From the NCBI GenBank assembly GCA_023406895.1, contig JAEXTV010000036.1:36712-100711 (forward strand): 64,000 nucleotides of DNA, given 5' to 3'. A model generated the notes under the pieces. The model was not told the DNA's origin and did not search any database. It saw only the letters and a list, made by a program, of their open reading frames with translations. Source of the stretch: Bacillota bacterium. Lineage in GTDB: Bacteria; Bacillota; Clostridia; Christensenellales; SZUA-584. This document shows, one piece after another, positions 34,968-43,250 of this stretch. Every line of letters starts with the position of its first letter. Positions within the stretch are counted from its first letter, which is position 1. A program made the position numbers and the translations under genes.

Positions 34968-37900
34968 ATGCGGCGTAAACTTTTAATAATCATGACAACA
35001 ATTCTTATTTTTACCACACTAATCAATCCGACATTTGCAGCTACCAGCAGCACGGCAATTAATGATGTAGCGGTTCGTTTGGTGACCGATCCAGACACCA
35101 GCTCACCGCCAACCAGTTCCGAACCTGACGGGTTTGGGTCGCCCGGTGCAGACGGACGCGTCTGGACAGATAAAAGTGTGACGGTCAACGACAAAAACTT
35201 CGATGTTGTTTTATCTGCGCTTTCGCAGGAATATATATCGACAAGCTCTTCCGGATCAGGGGGGGCAAGCGTTGCGGCGGATGTTATCTTTGTTCTTGAT
35301 ATGTCTGCTTCCATGGATAATAACAACCGCATACAAAAGATGGTCAACGCGGCCAATAAAGCCATCGACATTATCATGAACGCCAACTCTGCCAATCGAA
35401 TCGGTGTATACTATTTCAACACAACGGCAGATGTGCTTATGAGCTTGGCATCCTATATCAGCCCGAATACGGGGGAAGCCAATCCAGATAACCGGTATAT
35501 ATATTATAGTGGATCCGGCAGCAGTATATCCGTTGTTAGTGGATTGAACAAAACGACGATTAACGGCACAACCAGCACCACGACACCGACATCCGCCAGC
35601 ACGAATACTGCAACCCATACACAGTACGGCCTCTATACCGGGATCAATGCGCTGATCACAGATATGGCTGGCTACACAACAAAGCAATATGGACAAAGGC
35701 TTCCGTATGTACTGCTTTTTACTGACGGAGAGGCGAACCGCGCCTATACAAACTGGTATAGTGACTTGACGAACAGCAGCGTTAGGGGGACTGAGAAGTC
35801 GGGAACCGCTGCTGAAGGAACAGAGGAAATTGCCGCGCTGACGGCTTTAACAGCTGCAAAACTGAAGGATGAATTAACTCAGCAATATCAAACGTACAAT
35901 AAAGATTCAGATATTGAAACCACATGGTTTAATGTTGGGCTGGGTGTGAGTTATGGAGACAACCGCGCATCAGCGCTTCTTTCACCGCAGAGTACGAAAG
36001 ATGCGACCACGGGATCAGGCTCGCGTTTTAAAACGCGTAAACAGGCAGTGACTTATACATCCGAAACATACAGCGCATATTCTAAGTACGGCCCAACCGG
36101 CACGCCGGGTATCGTATATGCAGACCAATATATTTATTATGCCAGCGACACTGACATTACACCATTAAATCAGGCGTTTATAGATCTTGGTAATCTGGTG
36201 GAAGCGGCAACCTCTGTCATAACGTCTCCCATTACGACAATACCTGGCGGTGATTCTGCTACACTTGTTTTTACCGACGTCTTTGGGTCAGGGATGGAGC
36301 TTAAGTCCGCACCGAAACTCGCTGGGACTGCGGGTACACTCTCAGGCGGGAAATATGTCTGGGCAGGTAAGAATACGACTGCCGAATACAACACAGCCTC
36401 TCGAACGTTGATTTGGACGATTCCGGCGAATGAATTGCCGACGGTTCAGTTTTTAAGCCGTACCAATCCGGTCAGCGGGAGTTATTCCAATCCGAATATA
36501 GCGCCCATCGCGCTCTCCTATACGGTCGGTCTGCAGAGTACAGATAGTTTAACCCAACCCTTTTACAGCAATGCATACAGCGGCGGCATCGCGCAAACAA
36601 CTGCAGCTTATGTTCCCGCTACGGATAATCCGTTTTATTACAATATCGTAAAGGATGGCCTTGGCGGCTTTGTTTCCAGCACGCCAAAGGGAATTGTAAC
36701 ATCCTTAGCTGATCCGAATACTGAAATTTTAAAAACCACTGCAAAAGCGTCTAACAACACGTCAACGGCAGCGTACTTGACCGACAACGCATGGAGCTCG
36801 GAGAGCTTTGTAACCAGATTCGGCAACAATGGCGCATTAATACCCGTAGCCAAAATTGAAAAGACGGCAAATCCAACTAGCGCTTCTCCGGGGAGCACTG
36901 TAACATTTACAATCAAAGTAACGAACCTGACAGACTCGGCCATCACCAACGCCGTTGTTACAGATACCGTAGATACAGCTCTAAGAATAGATACAATCAA
37001 CGACAGCGGTGTGAATTCTGCAGGCACTATAACCTGGACGATTGCCTCAATCGCAGGAAACGCGACGAAAACCGTTAGCTTTGAAGCAGAAATCGATGAT
37101 TCTGCAGTAGATGGAACCACCTACTCCAATACGGCGAAACTTACATCTGTCAATGGATCGGCGCTTGTTACAGCCGCAGAGTCGGAGCCGGTTCAGGTCA
37201 CTGTTGAGCAAGTTACGTTGACACTCGTTTCATCCGTCCCAAGCGGAAAAATCTATACTGGAGAGAGCATTACTTTAACGCCGAATATTGCAGGCGGTAC
37301 ATGGGTGTTTGACAGTGAATACTTCTCAAGGGACGGCAACACGTTCACTGCACTGAAAGCGGGCACGAGCACGCCCGTCTATTCGGTAGGAGGACAGAGC
37401 GCAAGCTACGAGGTGACGATATTGCAAAAGTTGACACTTGTGTCATCCGTCCCAAGCGGAAAAATCCATACTGGAGAGAGCATTACTTTAACGCCGAATA
37501 TTGCAGGCGGCACATGGGTGTTTGACAGTGCGTACTTCTCAAGGGTAGGCAACACGTTCACTGCACTGAAAGCTGGCGCAAGCACGCCCGTCTATTCGGT
37601 AGGAGGACAGAGTGCAAGCTATGAGGTGACGATATCACAACCGCTGACAATTGTTCCCTCTATTTCAAACGGAACAATTACCACCGGCGGGCGCATCACT
37701 TTAACGCCCAATATCCCCGGCGGCACATGGGAATATGACAGTGCGTATTTTACAAGGGTGGGCGACACATTCGTCCCGCTTAAGCCAGGCAAATCGGCTA
37801 TAACCTATACTGCAGGGGGCGAAACCACAAGTTATGTCGTAACGATAGGGCAATCGAAGCTTCCTCAAACGGGACAGGATTTTTCGGTAGTGTATTTTAT

Positions 37901-37976
37901 GCTTGCGGGCGTTGCGCTTATCGGCGTGGTGCTGGTCATTATCGCGGGGCGCAAAAGAGTAAGAAGTTTAAAGTAA
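34968..37976 (+). CDS. LPXTG-anchored surface protein with vWA domain and tandem C-terminal repeats
   Basis: A 1002-residue cell-wall protein. A signal peptide (1-25) precedes a von Willebrand A domain with MIDAS motif DMSAS at 111-115 in a FVLDMSASMD context. A DUF11-like beta-domain lies at about 625-740 (KIEKTANPTSASPGSTVTFT). Three 71-residue repeats follow, then the sorting signal LPQTG (965-969), a TM helix and a basic tail. It should be attached to peptidoglycan by a sortase and act as an adhesin or pilus-like component. It is AT-richer than the flanking genes and is followed by a truncated sortase. Confidence 0.88.
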   Translation: MRRKLLIIMTTILIFTTLINPTFAATSSTAINDVAVRLVTDPDTSSPPTSSEPDGFGSPGADGRVWTDKSVTVNDKNFDVVLSALSQEYISTSSSGSGGASVAADVIFVLDMSASMDNNNRIQKMVNAANKAIDIIMNANSANRIGVYYFNTTADVLMSLASYISPNTGEANPDNRYIYYSGSGSSISVVSGLNKTTINGTTSTTTPTSASTNTATHTQYGLYTGINALITDMAGYTTKQYGQRLPYVLLFTDGEANRAYTNWYSDLTNSSVRGTEKSGTAAEGTEEIAALTALTAAKLKDELTQQYQTYNKDSDIETTWFNVGLGVSYGDNRASALLSPQSTKDATTGSGSRFKTRKQAVTYTSETYSAYSKYGPTGTPGIVYADQYIYYASDTDITPLNQAFIDLGNLVEAATSVITSPITTIPGGDSATLVFTDVFGSGMELKSAPKLAGTAGTLSGGKYVWAGKNTTAEYNTASRTLIWTIPANELPTVQFLSRTNPVSGSYSNPNIAPIALSYTVGLQSTDSLTQPFYSNAYSGGIAQTTAAYVPATDNPFYYNIVKDGLGGFVSSTPKGIVTSLADPNTEILKTTAKASNNTSTAAYLTDNAWSSESFVTRFGNNGALIPVAKIEKTANPTSASPGSTVTFTIKVTNLTDSAITNAVVTDTVDTALRIDTINDSGVNSAGTITWTIASIAGNATKTVSFEAEIDDSAVDGTTYSNTAKLTSVNGSALVTAAESEPVQVTVEQVTLTLVSSVPSGKIYTGESITLTPNIAGGTWVFDSEYFSRDGNTFTALKAGTSTPVYSVGGQSASYEVTILQKLTLVSSVPSGKIHTGESITLTPNIAGGTWVFDSAYFSRVGNTFTALKAGASTPVYSVGGQSASYEVTISQPLTIVPSISNGTITTGGRITLTPNIPGGTWEYDSAYFTRVGDTFVPLKPGKSAITYTAGGETTSYVVTIGQSKLPQTGQDFSVVYFMLAGVALIGVVLVIIAGRKRVRSLK
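37221..37859 (+). repeat. Three in-frame tandem repeats of 213 bp
   Basis: Units start at 37221, 37434 and 37647. Units 1 and 2 are almost identical at the DNA level (SSVPSGKI(Y/H)TGESITLTPN); unit 3 is diverged (PSISNGTITTGGRITLTPN). This implies recent expansion of the stalk of the surface protein. Confidence 0.85.
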
Positions 37977-38069
37977 TCTGATGAAATAAAAGGGACATCA
38001 TTGAACGACTCCGGGAGGTTCTGTCTCGATAAGTAAAAAACAGAGAAATTATGATTTCCCTTTTTAAGC

Positions 38070-38113
38070 AATACCCCTAAGCCGGCGACTGCGATCACTG
38101 GCTTAGGGGTATT
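38070..38113. terminator. Long perfect hairpin after the surface protein gene
   Basis: AATACCCCTAAGCC (38070-38083) is perfectly complementary to GGCTTAGGGGTATT (38100-38113), with a 16-base loop. The T-tail is short, so it may be bidirectional or processing-related. Confidence 0.65.
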
Positions 38114-38134
38114 ACCGACAAACGGTGCTCAGTA

Positions 38135-38548
38135 GTGCCGATGGGCACAAATACAATCATCTACGGCCATCACATGAAAAACGGTACAATGTTTGCGGGG
38201 CTGGAGAAATACAAGGATGAGGATTATTACAGGGAGCATCCCGTCATTCACTTTGACACACTGTATGAGCAGCAGGAGTATGAGATTATCGCGGTGTTCA
38301 AAAGCCAGATTTACCGCAAAAGCGACAAAGTCTTTAAGCATTACACCTTCTTAAATGCTGAGAGCAAAGCTGCATTTAACGCGTATATCACGGGCGTCAA
38401 AGCGCTTGCCTTGTATGACACCGGCATTACCGCATCATACGGCGACGCGCTTCTGACGCTCGTTACCTGCGCGTATCACACGGAAAACGGGCAGGTAGTG
38501 GTGGTGGCAAGAAAACAAGCGTTTTCCACCTTTGAAGCAGGTGTATAA
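38135..38548 (+). pseudogene. 5'-truncated class B sortase
   Basis: The 137 codons correspond to the C-terminal part of a class B sortase. NTIIYGHHMKNGTMFAGLEK holds the catalytic His, LLTLVTCAY the catalytic Cys and VVVVARK the catalytic Arg. The N-terminal membrane anchor and the first ~100 residues of the sortase fold are missing. The frame is closed by a stop at 38078-38080 inside the preceding hairpin, and only a GTG without ribosome binding site is available. Its place next to an LPXTG gene is the usual sortase-substrate arrangement, so the deletion probably inactivated a once-paired enzyme. Confidence 0.85.
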
Positions 38549-38597
38549 TCGTGCTCAAAAACTATGTTGCTTCTTATTTATACATCCCCACCGGCAT

Positions 38598-39743
38598 TTA
38601 ACCAAATAGCGCCAGTAGCACACCCGCAGCGACTGCCGATCCAATAACACCCGCGACATTCGGTCCCATAGCATGCATTAAAAGATAATTGCCCGGATTT
38701 GCCTTTTGTCCTTCTACTTGTGATACTCTCGCGGCCATTGGAACAGCGGATACACCTGCCGAACCAATCAACGGATTGATCTTTCCTCCTGACAAGAAAC
38801 ACATTAGCTTGCCAATCAGCAAGCCCCCCACTGTACTAAACATAAAGGCGAGCAACCCAAGGCCAATAATCATCAGCGTTTCCGGCACCAAAAAAGTCTC
38901 AGCCGAAGCTGTGGCGCCAACGGTAACACCTAAGAAAATCGTTACAATATTGATTAAAGTGTTTTGGGCTGTGTTCGACAACCTTTCGACAACGCCAGAT
39001 TCTCTGAATAAATTGCCCAGCATAAGCATACCGATTAAAGGCGCAACCGAAGGAAGCAGCAGGACGCATAATATTGTGACAACAATCGGAAATACAATCT
39101 TCTCAACCTTGCTGACATTGCGCAATTGCACCATTTTGATTTCTCTTTCCTTCTTCGTTGTCAGCGCGCGCATAATCGGCGGTTGTATAATCGGAATCAA
39201 CGCCATATACGAATAGGCGGCAATAGCGATTGCAGGCAAAAGTTTCGGCGCAAGCCTTGTTGTAAGATAAATAGCCGTTGGGCCATCCGCGCCGCCGATA
39301 ATTCCAATGGAGGCGGCTTCATTGGGAGCGAATCCCAATGCTATAGCCACTGAAAAGGCTATATAAATGCCGAATTGAGCAGCCGCACCCAAGATCAAAC
39401 TGGAAGGGCGCGCAATCAGCGGCCCGAAATCCGTCATGGCTCCGATGCCCAGGAAAATGAGGGATGGATAGATGCCTTTCTTTACGCCCAGATACAAATA
39501 GTATAACAGTCCGCCCGGCTCGGAAGAGCCTTCCACCGGAGCGTTCATTAAACCAGCGAGCGGAAGGTTTGCAAGCAATACGCCGAATGCAATCGGCAGC
39601 AGTAATAATGGTTCATATTTTTTAACGATTGCAAGAAAAATCAAAACACATGCAATTAACAACATGACCGCTTGCTGCCATGTCAATGTCGCAAATCCAG
39701 ACTCGTCCCAGATTTTTCCTAGCGTTTCTATAAATGATGTCAT
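38598..39743 (-). CDS. oadB: Sodium-translocating decarboxylase, beta subunit
   Basis: Membrane subunit that couples decarboxylation of carboxybiotin to Na+ export. The 381 residues contain about ten hydrophobic segments. The conserved motif GIIGGADGPTAIYLTTRLAP holds the essential Asp of OadB/GcdB/MmdB. The C-terminal block GKINPLIGSAGVSAVPMAAR and HAMGPNVAGVIGSAVAAG is also typical. It is the last gene of a four-gene minus-strand operon (alpha, gamma, biotin carrier, beta) and starts 14 bases after the biotin carrier gene. The substrate is set by the alpha subunit. Confidence 0.93.
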   Translation of the reverse strand: MTSFIETLGKIWDESGFATLTWQQAVMLLIACVLIFLAIVKKYEPLLLLPIAFGVLLANLPLAGLMNAPVEGSSEPGGLLYYLYLGVKKGIYPSLIFLGIGAMTDFGPLIARPSSLILGAAAQFGIYIAFSVAIALGFAPNEAASIGIIGGADGPTAIYLTTRLAPKLLPAIAIAAYSYMALIPIIQPPIMRALTTKKEREIKMVQLRNVSKVEKIVFPIVVTILCVLLLPSVAPLIGMLMLGNLFRESGVVERLSNTAQNTLINIVTIFLGVTVGATASAETFLVPETLMIIGLGLLAFMFSTVGGLLIGKLMCFLSGGKINPLIGSAGVSAVPMAARVSQVEGQKANPGNYLLMHAMGPNVAGVIGSAVAAGVLLALFG

Positions 39744-39757
39744 ATCACTAGCCTCCG

Positions 39758-40147
39758 TTATTGCATTACCGCAAGGACATCACCGGTATTGACCGTTGCG
39801 CCTTTTGCGGCAATCATCTGAACAATAACGCCGTCTTTGGGCGCAATCACCTCATTCTCCATTTTCATTGCTTCTAAGATTAAAATGGCTTCGCCTTTTT
39901 TAACCTGTTCACCGGCGCCTTTTTTAATTTGAAGAATAACGCCGGGCATTGGCGCGACAATCGTATCTCCGCCTGAGGATAGTACAATGGCAGACGCGGC
40001 CTGCGGTGTTGGGTCTGCCACTGTAGTTGTTAACGTCCGGGCAATTACGGGCACTGTGGCAGTTTCATTTGATTTTATGACTTTGGCCTCGCCCTTTTCG
40101 ACTTCAACCTCATAATTGTGATTATTGATCGTAACAATGTATTTCAT
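39758..40147 (-). CDS. Biotin carboxyl carrier subunit of the decarboxylase
   Basis: A 129-residue protein with an N-terminal MKYIVTINNHNYEVEVEKG strand region, an Ala/Thr/Pro linker, and a C-terminal biotinyl domain with the target lysine in EAMKMENEV. It carries CO2 from the alpha to the beta subunit. Having the biotin domain as a separate gene matches the GcdC/MmdC arrangement; in classic OadA it is fused to the alpha subunit. AGGAGG precedes its ATG. Confidence 0.92.
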   Translation of the reverse strand: MKYIVTINNHNYEVEVEKGEAKVIKSNETATVPVIARTLTTTVADPTPQAASAIVLSSGGDTIVAPMPGVILQIKKGAGEQVKKGEAILILEAMKMENEVIAPKDGVIVQMIAAKGATVNTGDVLAVMQ

Positions 40148-40159
40148 TTTGTTAACCTC

Positions 40160-40474
40160 CTATTTCATTAGCCGGATGGATTTAAACTGCAACTGAGGCA
40201 GCGGAATATCGGATTCGTCGCTGACTATCGCCATGATCAGTGCAGCTGTTTTCTCATCCACATCGTATAATTTTAGTTCGCCGTCAGCATATTGCGTTTG
40301 GTCTGCCGGTTTAGGTGGTGCTTCCTGCAGCGTTTTTTGTGTTTCACTGTCATTTTTCTGTACTCTGCTTACTATTCTCGTAATGAGTTTGATCACCAGA
40401 CTCAAAGCAACCAGTACAGCAAATACAATTGACAATCCAAAAACATCAACCGTTAAGCTATCTAAAACTGACAT
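40160..40474 (-). CDS. oadG: OadG-like gamma subunit
   Basis: A 104-residue protein with one N-terminal TM helix (LSIVFAVLVALSLVIKLI) and a hydrophilic tail ending in a small conserved region (KTAALIMAIVSDESDIPLPQ). This organisation fits the OadG family, which links the alpha and beta subunits and stabilises the complex at the membrane. Position between alpha and biotin-carrier genes supports the call more than the sequence does, since the family is poorly conserved. AAAAGGAGAA lies upstream. Confidence 0.8.
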   Translation of the reverse strand: MSVLDSLTVDVFGLSIVFAVLVALSLVIKLITRIVSRVQKNDSETQKTLQEAPPKPADQTQYADGELKLYDVDEKTAALIMAIVSDESDIPLPQLQFKSIRLMK

Positions 40475-40486
40475 ACTTTTCTCCTT

Positions 40487-41863
40487 TTACTTTTTTACAA
40501 TCGAATAAGAAACTTTCACGGCCTGTGAATCTTCACGTTCCTTGAAAAATTTCTCCGCGATTTGCGGGAATGCGATATACGAAAGGACATCTTCATCATT
40601 TTTTGCGAGGCTGCCCAGTTGTTTTTTCGTTTCCTCAAACATGGGCGCTAACTTATCCGCAAACCGCCATTCAATGGGCTTCTCATCACCCAATACTTTT
40701 TTTAGCAGGGCTTTATCGACTTCGCCCGGTGCTTTTCCGTATTCGCCTCGCAGATAGGCTTTAACTTCGTTAGAGACCGCCTTATATCTCTCATTCTGCA
40801 GGACATTCGTTGCGGCCTGTACGCCAACCATCTGGCTCATGGGCGTTACAAGGGGAGGATAACCAAGGTCTTTGCGGACATTCGGGATTTCATCCAATAC
40901 TTCTTCGAGACGGTCGAGAGAATTCTGTGCCTTAAGCTGAGCCAACAAATTCGAAAGCATTCCGCCCGGCACCTGATAAACAAGAGCGTCCGTTTCCGTT
41001 CCCATGACAAATGAATCCATTAATCCTGATTCAATATATTTCTGTTTAACAGGTTTAAAGAAATCATTGATCTTTTTTAAAACCTTTTCGTTAACGCTTG
41101 TTTCATAACCCATTTGCTTCAATGCATAATCCATTGTTTCGGTGGAAGGTTGGGATGTTCCTCCGGAAAACGAGGAAATTGCACAGTCAATACCACTGCA
41201 CCCGGCTTCAATGGCTTTTAAGTAAGTCATCGGGGCAAGGCCCGTCGTCGAATGCGTGTGCAAAAACACCGGTATTTTTACGCTCTCTGTCAGCGCTTTA
41301 ACAAGCTCATAAGCTTCCTGAGGCCCCATGATACCGGCCATATCCTTTATGCATATAGAATCTACGCCCATGTTCTCCAACTGTAAACCCATGGATGCGT
41401 ACTTCTCCAGACTATGAATCGGGCTTGTTGTATAGCTGATGGTGCCCTGTGCATGTGCTTTGCGCTTTTTTGTCTCATCAATGGCCACTTCAATATTTCT
41501 AAAATCGTTCAATGCATCAAAGATTCTGAGAATATCAATGCCGTTATCAACTGCATGTGCAACAAATTTCCGTACAACGTCATCGGGATAATGTTTATAG
41601 CCGAGTATATTTTGACCACGTAAAAGCATTTGAAGTTTCGTATTTTTGACTTTGTTCTTAATCTTACGAAGTCTTTCCCATGGGTCTTCGTTCAGATAGC
41701 GAAGACAGGAGTCGAAGGTAGCCCCGCCCCAGCATTCCAGCGAATAATAGCCGGCCTTGTCCATTGTCTCGAGTATTCCCTCAAAATCAGAATAGGGAAT
41801 TCGCGTGGCAACAAGAGATTGATTCGCATCTCTTAGAACTGTTTCTGTAATGTTTATTTTCAT
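40487..41863 (-). CDS. oadA: Oxaloacetate decarboxylase-type alpha subunit (carboxyltransferase)
   Basis: Carboxyltransferase that moves CO2 from oxaloacetate (or pyruvate carboxylase-type substrate) to biotin. The DRE-TIM start ITETVLRDANQSLVATR, LQMLLRGQNILGYKHY, the carbamylated-Lys-type CIKDMAGIMGP and metal-binding HTHSTTGLAPM are all present. At 458 residues it lacks a biotinyl domain, which is encoded separately downstream. Start 41863 has AAAGGAGGAGG upstream; the longer ATG at 41905 lies beyond it. Oxaloacetate is the most likely substrate. A leader with a terminator-like hairpin precedes it. Confidence 0.9.
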   Translation of the reverse strand: MKINITETVLRDANQSLVATRIPYSDFEGILETMDKAGYYSLECWGGATFDSCLRYLNEDPWERLRKIKNKVKNTKLQMLLRGQNILGYKHYPDDVVRKFVAHAVDNGIDILRIFDALNDFRNIEVAIDETKKRKAHAQGTISYTTSPIHSLEKYASMGLQLENMGVDSICIKDMAGIMGPQEAYELVKALTESVKIPVFLHTHSTTGLAPMTYLKAIEAGCSGIDCAISSFSGGTSQPSTETMDYALKQMGYETSVNEKVLKKINDFFKPVKQKYIESGLMDSFVMGTETDALVYQVPGGMLSNLLAQLKAQNSLDRLEEVLDEIPNVRKDLGYPPLVTPMSQMVGVQAATNVLQNERYKAVSNEVKAYLRGEYGKAPGEVDKALLKKVLGDEKPIEWRFADKLAPMFEETKKQLGSLAKNDEDVLSYIAFPQIAEKFFKEREDSQAVKVSYSIVKK

Positions 41864-41907
41864 TATCTTGTCCTCCTCCTTTAGTATATCCTTTAAGTAA
41901 ATCATAT

Positions 41908-41938
41908 AAAAAGGGCGGGAGCATTAAGCTTCCCACCC
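41908..41938 (-). terminator. Terminator-like hairpin in the oad operon leader
   Basis: On the minus strand GGGTGGGAAGC pairs with GCTCCCGCCC and is followed by TTTTT. It lies ~65 bases downstream of the operon promoter and 45 bases before the oadA ATG, so it could act as an attenuator. A second stem, TTGAAAC/GTTTCAA, lies just upstream of it. Confidence 0.7.
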
Positions 41939-42005
41939 TAGAAACCCGAAGTCTTGAAACCAATTAATAGTTTCAACCGAAAACTCATTTTATTCAATTA
42001 TTTTG

Positions 42006-42034
42006 ATTATAATGCAAAACAATTAAAAAGGCAA
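42006..42034 (-). promoter_or_regulatory. Promoter of the decarboxylase operon
   Basis: Minus strand TTGCCT (42029-42034), 17-base spacer, TATAAT (42006-42011). It gives a leader of about 140 bases before oadA. Confidence 0.75.
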
Positions 42035-42199
42035 ATAGAAATATATAATGACTTTTATAACATAATTGGGAGCGTGTTAGAATTGTAGACAAATCTGCTA
42101 AGATGGAAAGAACGAAAGAATGGAGATCTACGCTAGTAAGTAAAATAAGACATAACACCATCGCAAGAAGCTGAGGCGATTGATGAAAACATTGCGGCC

Positions 42200-42676
42200 A
42201 TGCTTCCTGCCTTTGATTCCATAATTTGCGCAATGGGAGAGGGAGGATATCAGCCGGCAGACAAAACCTTTTTCTGGACGACATTGTATTTGATGGCGGT
42301 AAACTTTGAAAATGAGAAGATTGAAGCGGCTGAGAACGGGCAGCTCAAAGTGCCGCGGCAAGTGATGCAGGAATATGCAACGGCGTGTTTCAAGGATTAT
42401 TCTGACCTGCTGGACATCCCCGAAGAACTATCGGATATCATCCAATATGATGAAAGCTGGGACGCGTACATGGTTAACGCTTCGGACAGAGGCGAATCTT
42501 TTACGGAAATCGTTGACTATACCGCGGAAGGAGACAACATTCAGGTCACCACAGAGTTAAAGGACAATGATACTGTTTACGGCACTTATACATTCACCCT
42601 GATAGCAAATCCATACCTTGATGCTTTTGCAGCACCTGTTTACTACTATACTGTTACGGACTGCACGCAGAACTGA
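42200..42676 (+). CDS. Unknown protein, probably lacking its N-terminus
   Basis: From ATG 42200 it encodes 158 residues (FDSIICAMGEGGYQPADKTF, FFWTTLYLMAVNFENEKIE, YTFTLIANPYLDAFAAPVYY). Upstream, the same frame stays open as DITPSQEAEAIDENIAAMLP back to a TAA near 42146, which looks like the linker of a secreted lipoprotein whose signal peptide is gone. No good ribosome binding site precedes 42200. I regard it as a 5'-truncated, possibly dead gene at the right edge of the AT-rich island. Function unknown. Confidence 0.5.
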   Translation: MLPAFDSIICAMGEGGYQPADKTFFWTTLYLMAVNFENEKIEAAENGQLKVPRQVMQEYATACFKDYSDLLDIPEELSDIIQYDESWDAYMVNASDRGESFTEIVDYTAEGDNIQVTTELKDNDTVYGTYTFTLIANPYLDAFAAPVYYYTVTDCTQN

Positions 42677-42797
42677 GCAAGGCCAAAAGTACCTGTAATA
42701 GTAGTATGCGGCAACTATCTGACAATAAAAAAGCCGCAAGCAAAAAATATGTGGATAACCGTGCAACACATATACTGAAAGAAATATTATCTCAGCA

Positions 42798-42893
42798 GGA
42801 TTGTTTAAGTAACGCTTTCAAAGAGCGAGTGGGAGTAAGAAACAAAATCCCCGAAGTGCCTATAAACGGGCGCTTTCGGGGATTGCTATTTTA
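42798..42893 (+). repeat. Direct-repeat element, copy 2 (conserved block plus hairpin)
   Basis: GGATTGTTTAAGTAACGCTT with TCAAAGAGCGAGTGGGAGTA and AGAAACAAAATCCCCG matches 34571-34666. CGCTTT/AGAGCG can form a small hairpin inside it. AATCCCCGAA (42846-42855) pairs with TTCGGGGATT (42875-42884) as a terminator-like stem. Confidence 0.7.
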
Positions 42894-42981
42894 TTATGAT
42901 ATGCATATAAAAAGACGGGCATATCCGAAGAGAAATATACCGTTCAGAACAGACCTTTTTGATTTACTTGGCACTCCAATT

Positions 42982-43010
42982 TTGACTTACTTGCTTCGAT
43001 ATGGTAATAT
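42982..43010 (+). promoter_or_regulatory. Sigma-A-type promoter before a dead gene
   Basis: TTGACT (42982-42987), 17-base spacer, TAATAT (43005-43010). It fires into the CDP-alcohol phosphatidyltransferase remnant and the terminator at 43171. Confidence 0.65.
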
Positions 43011-43043
43011 AAACCTATATTCATACCGAAAGGACATGTTCGC

Positions 43044-43150
43044 ATGCTTGATCCGATCTATCGCTAACTCACAAACGGGCTAACCATTCTGGGGCTTTCT
43101 AGCCTTTATTTGGGTTTCCGTTTGAATACGCAGATCGCGGTCAGGATGTG
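43044..43150 (+). pseudogene. Remnant of a CDP-alcohol phosphatidyltransferase-like gene
   Basis: AAAGGA followed after nine bases by ATG gives MLDPIYR, then TAA (43065-43067), and the same frame continues LTNGLTILGLSSLYLGFRLN, TQIAVRMCEM. N(G)LT(I)LGL after a short leader is how CDP-alcohol phosphatidyltransferases begin. The rest of the gene, including the DGxxAR...GxxxD catalytic motif, is absent. A premature stop plus loss of the body shows a dead fragment with its promoter still in place. Confidence 0.5.
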
Positions 43151-43170
43151 TGAAATGCCTTTATCGCATG

Positions 43171-43195
43171 GCACACTGTTTAGGGTGTGTTTTTT
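43171..43195 (+). terminator. Intrinsic terminator upstream of the DUF6144 gene
   Basis: GCACAC (43171-43176) pairs with GTGTGT (43185-43190) over an 8-base loop, followed by a T-run. Confidence 0.65.
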
Positions 43196-43250
43196 ATTTC
43201 ACACAAAAGATAAAAAAAAAGATAAAAATATAACATAAAGAGGTTGTAAT

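Noticed and set aside
41905..41940. T-box-like AGGGTGG in the oadA leader
   Set aside because: The sequence continues GAAGCTT instead of NACCGCG, the leader is too short for a T-box, and oadA is not an amino acid gene.
42706..43083. 125-codon plus-strand open frame
   Set aside because: It runs through a terminator hairpin and a promoter, shares its middle with the repeated element at 34.6 kb, and has no ribosome binding site.
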